Shown here piece after piece: positions 16,584-26,703 of a stretch of 64,000 nucleotides of DNA. Where the stretch lies: positions 1 through 64,000 of the forward strand of contig VEQP01000003.1 in assembly GCA_018883185.1 (NCBI GenBank), given 5' to 3'. Position 1 is the stretch's first letter, and each line of letters begins with the position of its first letter. Origin of the DNA: Nevskiaceae bacterium. Its GTDB lineage: Bacteria; Pseudomonadota; Gammaproteobacteria; Steroidobacterales; Steroidobacteraceae. The notes below the pieces were generated by a model. The model was not told the DNA's origin. It did no database searches and saw only the letters and a program-made list of their open reading frames with translations. The translations under genes were made by a program, and so were the position numbers.

Positions 16584-18695
16584 ATGTCAAACGTCGACTA
16601 TTCGATCCGCGGACGCATTGCCGTCATCGCGTTCCAAGCGCCCCCCGTGAACAGCCTCGGGTTCAACTTGCGTGACGGGTTGCTGGCCGCGTTGGAACGC
16701 GGTGCTGCGGACCCTGCCGTGGACGGCCTCGTGCTGATCGGTAGCAACGGAACGTTCAGCGCCGGGGCCGACATCCGCGAATTCGGCTCTGCTGCGATGC
16801 AGCGTGGCCCGAGTCTGTGGACGCTCAATGCGCTGCTCGATTCACTGCCGAAGCCTGTGGTGGCCGCCATTGAGGGCGTGGCACTGGGCGGTGGTCTCGA
16901 GTTGGCCATGAGCTGTCACCACCGTGTGGCCTTGGCCACAGCCAAGGTCGGACTGCCGGAGGTCAAACTCGGATTGCTGCCGGGTGCCGGGGGTACGCAA
17001 CGTTTGCCGCGCCTGATCGGCATCGAGAATGCCCTCAATGTGATGCTCTCGGGCGAGCCGTTATCTGTCGGGCTATTCGCCAAGTCACCACTGGTCGATG
17101 CGGTGGTCGAAGCGGATCTCATCAGCGCTGCAGTCAAGCTGGCCGAGACGTCGGCCGCCGCAGTGAAGGCCGGCCAACCGCTGCCGCGGGCGCGTGATCA
17201 GAAGATCCGCGAACCCGATCTCGAGGCGTTGTTGCAGTTTGCTCGTAACACGGCCAAGACCGCATTCAAGGAGTATCCGGCTCCGCTCTCCATCATCGAT
17301 GCCGTGGGTTTCGGTGCGAAGAACGGCTTTGATGCTGGCTTGCTCGAGGAGGGCAGGCTGTTCCGGCAACTGATGGATGGGTCGGTGTCGGCGGCCTTGC
17401 GGCATATTTTCTTTGCCGAGCGCGCCGCGTCGCGAATCGCCGACTTACCGGCTGATGTCCGGCCACGTGCGGTACAGCGGATCGCCGTGATCGGTGCTGG
17501 GACGATGGGCACCGGCATCAGCATCAACTTCCTCAATGCCGGCATCGAAGTGCGCTTGCTCGAGCTCAATAAGGACGCACTCGATCGTGGTGTCGCGCGG
17601 ATCCGCGAGGTGTTCGAGGGGCAAGTCAAGAAAGGCAAGCTCGATGCCGCCAAGCTCGAGACGCGCATGGCGCTGCTGAAGCCGGTCCTCGCCTACGAAG
17701 ATATCGCCGACGTCGATCTGGTCATCGAGGCGGTGTTCGAGGAGATGAGTGTCAAGGAGCAGGTGTTCACCAAACTCGATTCCGTCGTCAAGCCGGGTGC
17801 CATCCTCGCGACCAACACGTCTACGCTCGATGTCGATCACATCGCTGCAATCACCAAGCGCCCCCAAGACGTTATCGGACTGCATTTCTTCAGTCCCGCC
17901 AACGTCATGAAGCTGCTCGAGGTGGTACGCGGCGCGAAGACCGCACCGGATGTTCTGGCTACCGCAATGACGCTAGCCAAAAAGATCAAGAAGACTGCCG
18001 TGGTCTCCGGCGTCTGCGATGGCTTCATCGGCAATCGCATGATCAACCAGTATTCGGCCCAGGCCATGGCGATGGTCAACGAAGGTGCGAGCCCGGAGCA
18101 GATCGATAAGGCAGTCGAGAAGTTTGGCTTTGCCATGGGCCCCTTCCGCATGGGCGATCTGGCGGGTAACGATATCGGCTGGCACATCCGCAAACGCCAG
18201 TACGCCGCGGGCACGCTCACCCGCAAGCAGGTGATCGCCGATCGACTCTGCGAGATGGGAAGATTCGGGCAGAAAACCGGCAGCGGTTGGTACGACTACA
18301 AGAAGGGCGATCGCACCGCGTATCCGTCACCTGTGGTTGCACAAATCATTGAGGAAGCGCGTGCGGCAGCCGGCATCACGCCGCGCAAGATCGACGCGTC
18401 CGAAATCGTCGACCGTTTGGTGTATGCCCTCGTCAACGAGGGTGCGCGCATCCTTGAGGAGAAGATCGCGCAGCGCGCTTCGGACATCGACCTCGTCTAC
18501 CTGACCGGCTACGGCTTCCCGATCTGGCGTGGCGGTCCGATGCGCTATGCGGATTCGCAAACGCTGTACGAGGTCGCGCGACGCATGCGCGCGTTCGGCG
18601 CGCAGCCGGGCGGCGACAACGATTTCTGGACGCCTGCGCCGTTGCTGGCGCGTCTTGCCGCCGAGGGCGGCTCATTTACGGGAGGTGCCGCATGA
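16584..18695 (+). CDS. FadJ-like bifunctional enoyl-CoA hydratase / 3-hydroxyacyl-CoA dehydrogenase
   Basis: 703 residues from ATG 16584; the GTG three bases before sits too close to GAGGTGA (16573-16579). N-terminal crotonase domain (about 1-190) with the oxyanion hole ([22 protein letters not shown]) and the two catalytic Glu in GGGLE and GLPEVKLG. Then a Rossmann domain from about 300 ([12 protein letters not shown]), the dehydrogenase His in [17 protein letters not shown], and the C-terminal helical domains ending near 700. It does two steps of fatty-acid beta-oxidation. The thiolase gene follows with a 4-bp overlap, so the pair forms a working oxidation complex. Confidence 0.95.
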   Translation: MSNVDYSIRGRIAVIAFQAPPVNSLGFNLRDGLLAALERGAADPAVDGLVLIGSNGTFSAGADIREFGSAAMQRGPSLWTLNALLDSLPKPVVAAIEGVALGGGLELAMSCHHRVALATAKVGLPEVKLGLLPGAGGTQRLPRLIGIENALNVMLSGEPLSVGLFAKSPLVDAVVEADLISAAVKLAETSAAAVKAGQPLPRARDQKIREPDLEALLQFARNTAKTAFKEYPAPLSIIDAVGFGAKNGFDAGLLEEGRLFRQLMDGSVSAALRHIFFAERAASRIADLPADVRPRAVQRIAVIGAGTMGTGISINFLNAGIEVRLLELNKDALDRGVARIREVFEGQVKKGKLDAAKLETRMALLKPVLAYEDIADVDLVIEAVFEEMSVKEQVFTKLDSVVKPGAILATNTSTLDVDHIAAITKRPQDVIGLHFFSPANVMKLLEVVRGAKTAPDVLATAMTLAKKIKKTAVVSGVCDGFIGNRMINQYSAQAMAMVNEGASPEQIDKAVEKFGFAMGPFRMGDLAGNDIGWHIRKRQYAAGTLTRKQVIADRLCEMGRFGQKTGSGWYDYKKGDRTAYPSPVVAQIIEEARAAAGITPRKIDASEIVDRLVYALVNEGARILEEKIAQRASDIDLVYLTGYGFPIWRGGPMRYADSQTLYEVARRMRAFGAQPGGDNDFWTPAPLLARLAAEGGSFTGGAA

Positions 18696-19891
18696 GTCAC
18701 GCCGCATCGGGCCGCGAGGCCGTGATTGTTTCCACTGCACGAACTGCGCTCACCAAGAGTTGGAAGGGCGCCTTCAACATGACGCACGGGGCCACGCTCG
18801 GCGGTCATGTGGTCAAAGCGGCAGTCGAACGCGCGAAGGTCGATCCGGCGTCCATCGAGGATGTGATCATGGGTTGCGCAAACCCTGAGGGCGCGACAGG
18901 CTTCAACATCGCGCGCCAGGCGGCTTTGCGTGCCGGTTTGCCGGTGAGCGTAGCTGGCGTGACCGTCAATCGTTTCTGCTCCTCGGGATTGCAGAGCATT
19001 GCACTGGCTGCACAACGCATCATCGCGGGAGAAGGCGATGTGTACGTGGCTGGCGGCCTCGAATCGATTTCCTGTGTGCAGGCCGAGATCAACCAGCACA
19101 TGGCGCTCGAGAACTGGCTGAACCGCAACAAGCCGGCCATCTACCACTCGATGCTGCAGACTGCCGAGACGGTGGCCGCACGCTATTCGATCTCGCGCGA
19201 GCGGCAAGACGAATACGGTGCACGCAGCCAGCAGCGAGCCTGTGCGGCGCAAGCAGCCGGGCACTTCACGGCGGAAATCGCGCCGATCACCGTTCGAACG
19301 GCGGGAGTCGATCAGGCGGCAGGTGGTCGTTTGTTCACTCGCGAGGTCACGGTCACCCAGGATGAGGGTTTGCGTGAGGGCACGACGGTCGAGGCGGTCG
19401 CGCGCATTCGCAGCGCCATGCCGGGCGGCACGGTAGCCGCGGGCAACGCGAGCCAGTTCTCAGATGGTGCTGGAGCGTGTGTTGTCATGAGCGCTTCTGA
19501 AGCCGCCCGACAGGGCATCGAGCCGCTTGGCGCGTTTCGTGGTTTCGCCGTTGCCGGGTGCGAACCCGACGAAATGGGCATTGGCCCGGTATTCGCGATC
19601 CCGAAGCTGCTGTCCCGGACCGGCGTCAATATTCAAGATATCGGGCTTTGGGAACTCAACGAAGCGTTTGCGGTGCAGGTGATCTACTGCCGTGATCGGC
19701 TCGGCTTGCCCGACGAGCGGTTGAACGTGGATGGTGGTGCCATCGCCGTGGGTCATCCGTACGGCATGAGCGGTCAGCGTCTCGTCGGTCACGCGCTAAT
19801 GGCCGGCAAGCGTCTGGGTGCGAAGTTCGTCGTCGCTACCATGTGCATCGGTGGCGGGATGGGAGCGGCCGGCCTGTTCGAGGTGTTCTGA
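18692..19891 (+). CDS. Acetyl-CoA acyltransferase (thiolase)
   Basis: 399 residues. The nucleophile Cys96 lies in NRFCSSGLQ, the catalytic His in [16 protein letters not shown], and the second Cys in [15 protein letters not shown], all standard for thiolase. It cleaves 3-ketoacyl-CoA to acetyl-CoA and a shortened acyl-CoA, the last step of beta-oxidation. It is translated with the FadJ-like protein (ATGA at 18692-18695), and its own stop overlaps the SOUL gene start (TGATG). The chain-length range cannot be read from sequence. Confidence 0.95.
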   Translation: MSHAASGREAVIVSTARTALTKSWKGAFNMTHGATLGGHVVKAAVERAKVDPASIEDVIMGCANPEGATGFNIARQAALRAGLPVSVAGVTVNRFCSSGLQSIALAAQRIIAGEGDVYVAGGLESISCVQAEINQHMALENWLNRNKPAIYHSMLQTAETVAARYSISRERQDEYGARSQQRACAAQAAGHFTAEIAPITVRTAGVDQAAGGRLFTREVTVTQDEGLREGTTVEAVARIRSAMPGGTVAAGNASQFSDGAGACVVMSASEAARQGIEPLGAFRGFAVAGCEPDEMGIGPVFAIPKLLSRTGVNIQDIGLWELNEAFAVQVIYCRDRLGLPDERLNVDGGAIAVGHPYGMSGQRLVGHALMAGKRLGAKFVVATMCIGGGMGAAGLFEVF

Positions 19892-20541
19892 TGCGCAGGT
19901 CGGGCGGAGCTCTCGTAGTCTCTGCTCTGGCGGGCTTATTGGGTGCAGGGGCGGCTATGGCGATCGAAATACCGCAGTACCGTGTCCTCGAGCAGGAGGG
20001 CGCCTATGAATTGCGCGAGTACGGGCCGTACCTGCTCGCCGAAACGGAAGTCGAGTCCGGTTTCATGAACGCCGGCAACGTCGCGTTCGGGCGCTTGTTC
20101 CGCTATATCAGCGGCGCTAATTCGGCGCAGACCGAGATCGCGATGACCGCACCCGTCGAGCAGGGTAGCCGCCCGCAGGGCGAGAAGATCGCCATGACCG
20201 CACCCGTCGAGCAATCACGCGGTGAGGGTGTGTACCGGGTGGGTTTCGTGGTACCGAGTAAATACTCGCGCGACACCGTGCCGAAGCCGCTTGATCCGCG
20301 TGTCAGCATCCGCGAAGTGGGTGCGCGCAAGGTGGCGGTGTGGCGCTACTCGGGGCGCTGGACCGAAGAGAATTTCCGCGAGCACGAGCAGCAGTTGCGA
20401 CAGATCATCGCGCGCAAGCAACTGCAGGCCGAGTCTGGAGACAGCGCGATCATCGCGCGGTACGATGCGCCCTTCATGCCGTGGTTCATGCGGCGCAACG
20501 AGGTGATCATCCCGTTGCGCGGCACGCCGACATTGCACTAG
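19891..20541 (+). CDS. SOUL heme-binding family protein, exported
   Basis: 216 residues from ATG 19891, overlapping the thiolase stop. A signal peptide (about 1-23) is followed by the SOUL domain: IEIPQYRVLEQEGAYELREYGPYLLAE, two IAMTAPVEQ repeats, GFVVPSKYSRDTVPKPLDPRV and VAVWRYSGRWTEENF. SOUL proteins bind heme or other tetrapyrroles. The duplicated IAMTAPV is usual in bacterial members. Placement behind beta-oxidation genes is probably incidental. The 3' end overlaps the convergent gene by 4 bp. Confidence 0.9.
   Translation: MRRSGGALVVSALAGLLGAGAAMAIEIPQYRVLEQEGAYELREYGPYLLAETEVESGFMNAGNVAFGRLFRYISGANSAQTEIAMTAPVEQGSRPQGEKIAMTAPVEQSRGEGVYRVGFVVPSKYSRDTVPKPLDPRVSIREVGARKVAVWRYSGRWTEENFREHEQQLRQIIARKQLQAESGDSAIIARYDAPFMPWFMRRNEVIIPLRGTPTLH
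20136..20213 (+). repeat. Two 27-nt direct copies inside the SOUL gene
   Basis: Copies at 20136-20162 and 20187-20213 differ at one base and are 51 bp (17 codons) apart. They encode the two IAMTAPVEQ motifs. The near-identity at DNA level, including third positions, suggests recent duplication or gene conversion rather than only selection on the protein. Confidence 0.8.
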
Positions 20542-20924
20542 TTGGGGCCTGCGGTTAGCGTGCCCGTCCAGTCATCGGCATGTTGAGCGACCGCGCGGCG
20601 TGTCTTGCGATCGAAAAGACAGAGCATCACGGCTTGCTTGCCTCGCATGTGTGCCTGCGGCCAGGTGCCTCGCACCAGCCGCGCATCGATGCCGATAGCA
20701 TCATCGAAGCGAACTACGGCAGCTTGGACTTGCGGTTCGCGCAGGCCCGAGGCCTTGCGGCACGCAGCAGCGACATCCTTGTCGTGTTGGGCCCAAGCGG
20801 CTGGTGAACTGGCAATGGCGACGCGGGTGAGTCCCGCGAGACCGACGAGCGCCAATACGCACAAAGTCAATGTGTGTAAGGTCGTTGATGTCGCATCTTT
20901 GAACGACAAACGGAGGTTTCTCAT
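20538..20924 (-). CDS. Small exported protein, function unknown
   Basis: 128 residues from ATG 20924, preceded on the minus strand by AGGAG. A hydrophobic segment at about 20-36 (LCVLALVGLAGLTRVAIA) looks like a signal peptide with a long basic n-region. The mature part has two Cys (AAACRKASG and MLCLFDRKT), which could form a disulfide. It ends DDWTGTLTAGPN. No named domain is recognised. The start codon shares CATG with the oppositely oriented dienelactone hydrolase gene. A longer frame back to 21065 would run inside that gene. Confidence 0.6.
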   Translation of the reverse strand: MRNLRLSFKDATSTTLHTLTLCVLALVGLAGLTRVAIASSPAAWAQHDKDVAAACRKASGLREPQVQAAVVRFDDAIGIDARLVRGTWPQAHMRGKQAVMLCLFDRKTRRAVAQHADDWTGTLTAGPN

Positions 20925-20925
20925 G
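20922..20925. other. Shared divergent start site CATG
   Basis: The plus-strand ATG (20923) and minus-strand ATG (20924) lie in the same CATG. Both have a good Shine-Dalgarno: GGAGG at 20912-20916 on the plus strand and AGGAG about seven bases before the minus-strand start. Each promoter must therefore lie within the other gene. Confidence 0.65.
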
Positions 20926-21822
20926 ACCACTTCTCCTGAAGACTTGCGCAGTCTGCAACCACTGGGTTCGCTGGATCGTCGCACATTCGTCACGACTGCG
21001 TTGGCGGGAGGTTTCGCGGCGGCCACTTTACCGGTCAGCGCATCGACTCTCGTGACGGATGCCACCGGGCTCGAGGCTGGCGAGACGCGGATCCCCGTCA
21101 GCGACGGTGAACTGCCTGCCTACTTCGCGCGGCCTGCGGGCAATGCCGCGGTGCCTGTGATCCTCGTCATCCAAGAAATCTTTGGTGTCCATGAGCACAT
21201 CCGCGATGTATGCCGGCGCTTTGCCAAGCTCGGCGCCCTGGCGGTAGCCCCGGAGCTGTTCGCCCGACAGGGTAATCCCGCGACCGTCAGCGATATGACC
21301 GTGTTGATGCGCGATATTGTGGCCCGCGTTCCCGACGCACAGGTCATGGCGGATCTCGATGCCACGGTCGCTTGGGCGCGCGGTCGCGGCGGGCGCGAGC
21401 GAGTGGGTATCACGGGTTTTTGCTGGGGCGGGCGAATCACTTGGTTATATGCCGCCCACAGTGCCGACGTGGCCGCGGGCGTTGCATGGTACGGTCGTCT
21501 CGTCGGCACGGCGAGTGAGTTGCAGCCCAAGCATCCGGTGGATGTGGCTGCGCGCCTGCAAGCCCCCGTGCTCGGTTTGTATGCGGGCCGCGATGGAGGC
21601 ATTCCGCTGCAGTCGGTCGATACGATGCGCAGCGCACTCGGTGAGCCAGGCGTGTCTCGCGCTGCATCGGCTTCGACCATCGTCGTCTTCCCCGAAGCTC
21701 AGCATGGTTTCTACGCCGATTACCGAGCCTCTTACCGCGCCGAAGATGCAATCCCGGCTTTCGACCGAGCCTGCAATTGGTTCCGCGCCAATGGGCTGGC
21801 GCTTGCGCAGACGAAGACCTGA
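20923..21822 (+). CDS. Dienelactone hydrolase family protein, Tat-exported
   Basis: 299 residues from ATG 20923, with GGAGG upstream. The N-terminus has a twin-arginine type signal (LDRRTFVTTALAGGFAA), so export of the folded enzyme is likely. The alpha/beta hydrolase domain has nucleophile Cys in GFCWGGR, acid Asp in AGRDGGIP and His in EAQHGFYADYR, the Cys-Asp-His triad of dienelactone hydrolases. The substrate could be a dienelactone, another lactone or an ester. The Uup gene starts immediately after its stop. Confidence 0.88.
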   Translation: MTTSPEDLRSLQPLGSLDRRTFVTTALAGGFAAATLPVSASTLVTDATGLEAGETRIPVSDGELPAYFARPAGNAAVPVILVIQEIFGVHEHIRDVCRRFAKLGALAVAPELFARQGNPATVSDMTVLMRDIVARVPDAQVMADLDATVAWARGRGGRERVGITGFCWGGRITWLYAAHSADVAAGVAWYGRLVGTASELQPKHPVDVAARLQAPVLGLYAGRDGGIPLQSVDTMRSALGEPGVSRAASASTIVVFPEAQHGFYADYRASYRAEDAIPAFDRACNWFRANGLALAQTKT

Positions 21823-23640
21823 GTGCTGCTGAAGTTCGACGACGTTTGTCTCGCATTCGGTTCGAGGCCGCTGCTCGATCGGGTGTCACTGCAGGTCGCA
21901 GAAGGCGAGCGCGTCTGTGTGGTCGGCCGAAATGGCGAAGGCAAATCGTCGCTGTTGCGTCTGGTTGCGGGACGTTCACCACCCGATGACGGCACAGTGT
22001 GGGTTAAACCCGGGGCGCGACTGGCGATGCTGGCGCAGGATCTTGATGTCGTCGAGGGTACGCGCGTCGGCGAGGTCGTGCGGAGCGGACTGCCTGCCGA
22101 CGCGGGTGAGAGTTGGGAAATAGGCCATCAAATCGAATCGATCCAGACGCGACTCGGGCTGGATCCCGATCGTGAATTTGCCGAGTTATCCGGCGGCTGG
22201 CAGCGGCGCGCCCTGCTCGGGCGAGCGTTGGTGAGCGACCCTGACATCCTGCTGCTTGATGAGCCCACCAATCATCTCGACATCGAGGCCATCGAATGGC
22301 TCGAACAGATGATGTTGGAGTTTCGGGGTGCTTTGCTGTTCGTCAGCCACGATCGCGCCTTCGTCAACCGGTTGGCTACCCGAGTCGTGGAGCTCGATCG
22401 CGGACAGCTGAGTTCATGGCCGGGAAACTACGACGACTTCGTCGTCAAAAAAAATCTTCAGTTGCAGATCGAAGTCAAGGCCAACGCGCACTTCGACAAG
22501 AAGCTTGCGCAGGAAGAGGTCTGGATACGCCGGGGCGTCGAGGCGCGACGTACGCGTAACGAAGGCCGGGTCCGAGAGTTGAAGGCGATGCGTGAACAGC
22601 GACGGCAGCGACGTGATCGCATTGGCCAGGCCGAGTTCGCTTTGAGTGAGGCAAACGAGTCAGGCAAGCGGGTGTTCGAGGCCGAAGGTGCACTCGTGCG
22701 CTTCGCCGAAAAGACGGTGATTCGTGACTTCTCGACGCGGATCCAGCGAGGTGATCGGATCGGCATAGTCGGACCGAATGGTGCGGGCAAGAGCACGCTG
22801 ATCAAACTGTTGTTGGGGGAGGTCGAGCCTCAGGAAGGCAAGGTCTGGCGCGGTTCGCGCCTCGAGATTGCTTACTACGATCAGCAGCGCGAGCAGCTCG
22901 ATCTGGCCGCTTCGGTGTTCGATAACGTCAACGGTGGCAACGCGTTCGTGCCGATCGGGGGCGAAAACCGCCATGTCTCGGGTTATCTGCGCGAGTTTCT
23001 CTTTCGTCCTGACCAGTTACTGACGCCCGCTTCCGCGCTCTCGGGTGGTGAGCGTAATCGACTGTTGTTGGCGCGATTGTTCGCGCGACCCGCCAATGTG
23101 CTGGTGATGGACGAACCCACCAACGATCTCGACATCGATACGCTCGAACTACTCGAGGAGTTGGTCGCCGAGTTCACAGGAACGCTGCTGCTCGTCAGTC
23201 ACGACCGCGCATTTCTCGACAACGTCGTGACCAGTCTGCTCGTCCTCGAAGGCGATGGTAGTGTGCGCGAATTCGTGGGTGGTTGGACTGATTGGCGGAA
23301 GTGGCGCACGGCGGCGCGTGAGCAGGAATTGGCATCACAACGTGCTGCGCACATACCGACACCGACCGCCGAGGCATCCCGCAGTTCGGCAATCCCGGCG
23401 CGACGAGCGAAGCGCTTGTCGTTCAAGGAACAGCGCGAGTTCGATGAGCTGCCGCAGCGGATCGAGTCACTTGAGTCTCGCAAAGGCGAGCTTGAAATCC
23501 GCGTGGCCCAACCCCATTTCTATCAGGGTACGGCAGAGTCCATCCGTGACAGCCTGCAGCAATTGCAGCAACTGATCGAAGATATCGATGCGGCGTACGC
23601 GCGCTGGGCCGAACTCGAAGCGCTGCGCGATGCCACTTAG
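21823..23640 (+). CDS. uup: ABC-F ATPase Uup
   Basis: 605 residues from GTG 21823, directly after the previous TGA. Two ABC domains: Walker A GRNGEGKSS and GPNGAGKST, signatures LSGGWQRRALL and LSGGERNRLLL, Walker B LLLDEPTNHLDI and LVMDEPTNDLDI, without membrane segments. A C-terminal coiled coil of about 70 residues (from about residue 530) is the Uup-specific DNA- and ribosome-contacting tail. ABC-F proteins act on the ribosome; Uup also affects precise excision and branched DNA in E. coli. A DEAD-box RNA helicase gene follows, a sensible neighbour for ribosome work. Confidence 0.95.
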   Translation: MLLKFDDVCLAFGSRPLLDRVSLQVAEGERVCVVGRNGEGKSSLLRLVAGRSPPDDGTVWVKPGARLAMLAQDLDVVEGTRVGEVVRSGLPADAGESWEIGHQIESIQTRLGLDPDREFAELSGGWQRRALLGRALVSDPDILLLDEPTNHLDIEAIEWLEQMMLEFRGALLFVSHDRAFVNRLATRVVELDRGQLSSWPGNYDDFVVKKNLQLQIEVKANAHFDKKLAQEEVWIRRGVEARRTRNEGRVRELKAMREQRRQRRDRIGQAEFALSEANESGKRVFEAEGALVRFAEKTVIRDFSTRIQRGDRIGIVGPNGAGKSTLIKLLLGEVEPQEGKVWRGSRLEIAYYDQQREQLDLAASVFDNVNGGNAFVPIGGENRHVSGYLREFLFRPDQLLTPASALSGGERNRLLLARLFARPANVLVMDEPTNDLDIDTLELLEELVAEFTGTLLLVSHDRAFLDNVVTSLLVLEGDGSVREFVGGWTDWRKWRTAAREQELASQRAAHIPTPTAEASRSSAIPARRAKRLSFKEQREFDELPQRIESLESRKGELEIRVAQPHFYQGTAESIRDSLQQLQQLIEDIDAAYARWAELEALRDAT

Positions 23641-23674
23641 TGTATAGTCCGACCCCTTTTTCCAGAGTATTTCC

Positions 23675-24985
23675 ATGAATTTTTCCGAACTCGGGCTCGT
23701 GCCCGAGCTGCTGCGCGCCGTCGCCGAAAAGGGCTACGACACGCCGACGCCGATCCAGGCCAAAGCCATCCCCGCCGTACTCTCCGGACGCGACGTTCTT
23801 GCAGGGGCCCAGACCGGCACGGGCAAGACGGCGGGTTTCGTGCTGCCGCTGCTGCAGAAACTCGACAGTGCCCAAGGCCGTGCGCCGCGCGCGCTGGTAC
23901 TGAGCCCCACGCGCGAACTGACCGCGCAGATCGCTGAGAACGCCCGGGTGTACGGTCGTTACAAGAACCTGCGCACGCTGGTGGTGTTCGGCGGCGTCAG
24001 CGAGCGACCGCAGATCGACGGTTTGCGACAGGGGTGTGACCTGCTCATCGCCACGCCGGGTCGCTTGCTCGATCTCGTCGAACAGAAGGCCTGCGACTTG
24101 TCTGCCGTACGTCATCTCGTGCTCGACGAGGCTGATCGTATGCTCGACATGGGCTTCATCCATGCCATTCGCCGGATTATTCGTTTGCTGCCTGCGGAAC
24201 GGCAGAACCTGATGTTTTCGGCGACCTATTCAGACGATATTCGTGACCTCGCTGCGCGCATGTTGCGCAACCCGATCACTGTTGAGGTTGCTTCGCGCAA
24301 CACGACGGCCGAGCGCGTCGAGCAGGTCGCGTTCAAGGTGCCCAAAGAGCACAAGCGGCATCTGCTCGTGCACTTATTTGAGTCGGGTGCTGCAGGCGAG
24401 GGCTCCTGGCATCAGGCGCTGGTATTCACGCGCACCAAGCACGGAGCGAACCGTCTCGCACAGCAACTTGAAGCGGCGGGCATTCGTGCGGCAGCCATCC
24501 ATGGCAACAAGAGTCAGGCTGCGCGAGTGCGGGCGCTGAGCGATTTCAAGGCGGGCAAGATCGCCGCGCTTGTGGCAACAGAGGTCGCCTCGCGTGGGCT
24601 CGACATCAAGGAGTTGCCGCAGGTCGTCAACTACGAATTGCCGAACGTGCCCGAGGACTATGTCCACCGTATCGGTCGTACCGCTCGGGCGGGCGCCACC
24701 GGCCGCGCCGTCAGTTTGGTGTCGGCCGACGAGGCAGGGCTGCTACGTGACATCGAGCGCACCATGCGACAAACCGTGCCCGTGCTCGCCACTCCGCCGT
24801 TTAAAATTGTCGAGAGTCGACCCGCAGCCACAGCCGATGCGCCGGCGCGTGGCGAGGTCAACCGCCCGAACGCTTCGCCGGGTAACCGAGCCGGGTCAAC
24901 TCCGCGACGAGCAGGTCACGGTGGTCGCCCTGGATCTCGATCACACCATTCCGGACCGTCCCGCCGCAACCGCAGCGCTTTTTAA
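23675..24985 (+). CDS. rhlE: DEAD-box ATP-dependent RNA helicase RhlE
   Basis: 436 residues. Motifs in order: Q motif (GYDTPTPIQ), I (AQTGTGKT), Ia (PTRELTAQI), GG (FGGVS), Ib (ATPGRL), II ([12 protein letters not shown]), III (SAT), IV, V ([21 protein letters not shown]) and VI ([10 protein letters not shown]). The MLDMGFI wording and [24 protein letters not shown] favour RhlE, which unwinds short RNA duplexes in ribosome assembly and cold adaptation. The last 60 residues are a basic, Gly/Arg/His-rich tail; 128 bp of it lie opposite the convergent yciH gene. Confidence 0.94.
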   Translation: MNFSELGLVPELLRAVAEKGYDTPTPIQAKAIPAVLSGRDVLAGAQTGTGKTAGFVLPLLQKLDSAQGRAPRALVLSPTRELTAQIAENARVYGRYKNLRTLVVFGGVSERPQIDGLRQGCDLLIATPGRLLDLVEQKACDLSAVRHLVLDEADRMLDMGFIHAIRRIIRLLPAERQNLMFSATYSDDIRDLAARMLRNPITVEVASRNTTAERVEQVAFKVPKEHKRHLLVHLFESGAAGEGSWHQALVFTRTKHGANRLAQQLEAAGIRAAAIHGNKSQAARVRALSDFKAGKIAALVATEVASRGLDIKELPQVVNYELPNVPEDYVHRIGRTARAGATGRAVSLVSADEAGLLRDIERTMRQTVPVLATPPFKIVESRPAATADAPARGEVNRPNASPGNRAGSTPRRAGHGGRPGSRSHHSGPSRRNRSAF

Positions 24986-25166
24986 GCTGTTTGGCGAGCT
25001 CCTCGAGCCGCTCCTGCGTCAGCGGCAGTCCGGTGATGACCGATACTCCCTTGCCGCCGCGGCCCTGAGTCTCTCGGCCCACGCGGACCATGGAGGTTTT
25101 TTGTCCGCCAGAGAGCGGTGCGACGATTCCGCCGGCTAGGGCTTTGCGTTTCGCATCGGTGTTCAT
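24858..25166 (-). CDS. yciH: SUI1 family translation initiation factor-like protein YciH
   Basis: 102 residues. The C-terminal SUI1 domain is clear: [51 protein letters not shown]. It is related to eukaryotic eIF1; E. coli YciH can discriminate aberrant initiation complexes in vitro. The 3' end overlaps rhlE by 128 bp on the other strand. The upstream side has 43 bp to the next, divergent gene, room for one or two promoters. Confidence 0.93.
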   Translation of the reverse strand: MNTDAKRKALAGGIVAPLSGGQKTSMVRVGRETQGRGGKGVSVITGLPLTQERLEELAKQLKKRCGCGGTVRNGVIEIQGDHRDLLVAELTRLGYPAKRSGG

Positions 25167-25209
25167 GCTGCAGAGTCTAGGCGAAGCGCCTGCGGGCTAG
25201 AATGGCCTC

Positions 25210-26703
25210 ATGCGCAAAGCCCACCCGATGCTCGCTCTCCTGTGCGCGTCCCTGCCGATGGCGGCGTGGAGCGCATCGTCGCCACCTTCGCAGTCGCCTT
25301 CGCCGCTTGATGCCGAGTTAAGCCGGATCCTGACTCTCCTGCCCGGCCGGTATGCCGGGTCGATGGCCGATCCGCTTGATCCGAGCGGCGGCAAAATAAT
25401 CCGGCTGCATCACAAGATCGTGCCCATCGAGGCGCCGCAGTTCGGGCAGAAGGTCTTCTACCACCAGATCTCGCGCGATGCCGTCGACTCGCTGCAGCCC
25501 ACGCAGCAGAAGATCTACGTTTTTGATCTCGACCCTGAACGCAAGCGCAATCGCATGCGCTCGTTCGTGTTCTATCCGAAGTCGGGATACGCCAATCTCG
25601 AGCGCGACGCCGTGGCCCTGCGCCAACTGCAGCCTCAGCAATTGATGTCCTTTCCGCCAGGCTGTGAGATCAACTGGAGTGAGGAGGCCGGCGAAGTTTT
25701 CTTTGCCCGCGTTCGGCTCGGTGACTGCCGGTACGACAGTGTCGCGTTCAAGCAGCCCATCCTGCCGTTGCTCACCTATCGCGTCAGCCGCGAGGCCTTC
25801 GCCATCGAGGACGTGCTGCACGATGCCAATCGAAAGCCCCTGTATCCGTCGGGAGGTCTCGCGTCAGCGGCTCGTTTGCCGAGCACGCTCGCTACGGTTC
25901 TCGCCGCAACTTCGCCAGCGGAGTGGCGCGAACTCGATCCTGCGCGAACGCTCTACATGGATCTCGACGCCGGTCGAGTCGTATTCGAGTTATCCGCCAC
26001 GTTTGCACCGGCGCATCTCGCCAATATTCGTACGCTCGTCAAAGCCGGCTGGTTCGATGGTCTATCCATCAATCGTGTGCAGGACAACTTCGTCACGCAG
26101 TGGGGTGACGCCACGAGCTCGCGGAAGCTGAATGGTGCTACCGAGCGAGTAGCCCCGGAATTCGAGCGTCAGTGGAGTGCGGATCTGCCGTTTACTGCAC
26201 TGCCGGATGGCGACGTGTATGCGCCGCAGGTGGGATTCGTCGACGGCTTTCCAGTGGGCGGCGATCGGGAGCAGGGGCGAATCTGGCTTGCACACTGCTA
26301 CGGTACGCTCGGTGTGGGGCGCGATAACGCGGCGGATTCGGGAAACGGGAGCGAGCTGTATGTCGTGATCGGCCACGCTCCACGCCAGCTTGATCGAAAT
26401 ATCACCGTCGCCGGCCGTGCCCTGCAAGGTATGGAGCTGCTGGCGGCACTGCCGCGCGGCGGCGAGGCCATGGGGTTCTACGGCAGCGCGACGCAGCGGG
26501 TGCCGATCCGTCGCATGCGCATGGCCGAGGACTTGCCTTTGGCGGAGCGTGTCCCGCTCGAGGTGTTGCGCACCGATACGCCAAGCTTTGTGGAAGTCGT
26601 TGAGGCGCGTCGCAATCGTCGCGATGAATGGTATCTGCGCCCTGCTGGGCGTATCGACCTGTGCAGCGTGCCGTTACCCGTGCGTCGCAAGGTCTCGCCA
26701 TGA
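25210..26703 (+). CDS. Exported CpcT/CpeT-like domain fused to cyclophilin-type peptidylprolyl isomerase
   Basis: 497 residues. A signal peptide at about 1-22 (ending AWSA). Residues about 35-205 look like the CpcT/CpeT chromophore-lyase fold: [68 protein letters not shown]. Residues about 235-460 are a cyclophilin PPIase: [50 protein letters not shown] and [17 protein letters not shown]. Phycobilin attachment is not expected in this organism, so the first domain's job is unknown. The second would fold periplasmic proteins. It is coupled to the flavin monooxygenase gene (ATGA at 26700). Confidence 0.82.
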   Translation: MRKAHPMLALLCASLPMAAWSASSPPSQSPSPLDAELSRILTLLPGRYAGSMADPLDPSGGKIIRLHHKIVPIEAPQFGQKVFYHQISRDAVDSLQPTQQKIYVFDLDPERKRNRMRSFVFYPKSGYANLERDAVALRQLQPQQLMSFPPGCEINWSEEAGEVFFARVRLGDCRYDSVAFKQPILPLLTYRVSREAFAIEDVLHDANRKPLYPSGGLASAARLPSTLATVLAATSPAEWRELDPARTLYMDLDAGRVVFELSATFAPAHLANIRTLVKAGWFDGLSINRVQDNFVTQWGDATSSRKLNGATERVAPEFERQWSADLPFTALPDGDVYAPQVGFVDGFPVGGDREQGRIWLAHCYGTLGVGRDNAADSGNGSELYVVIGHAPRQLDRNITVAGRALQGMELLAALPRGGEAMGFYGSATQRVPIRRMRMAEDLPLAERVPLEVLRTDTPSFVEVVEARRNRRDEWYLRPAGRIDLCSVPLPVRRKVSP

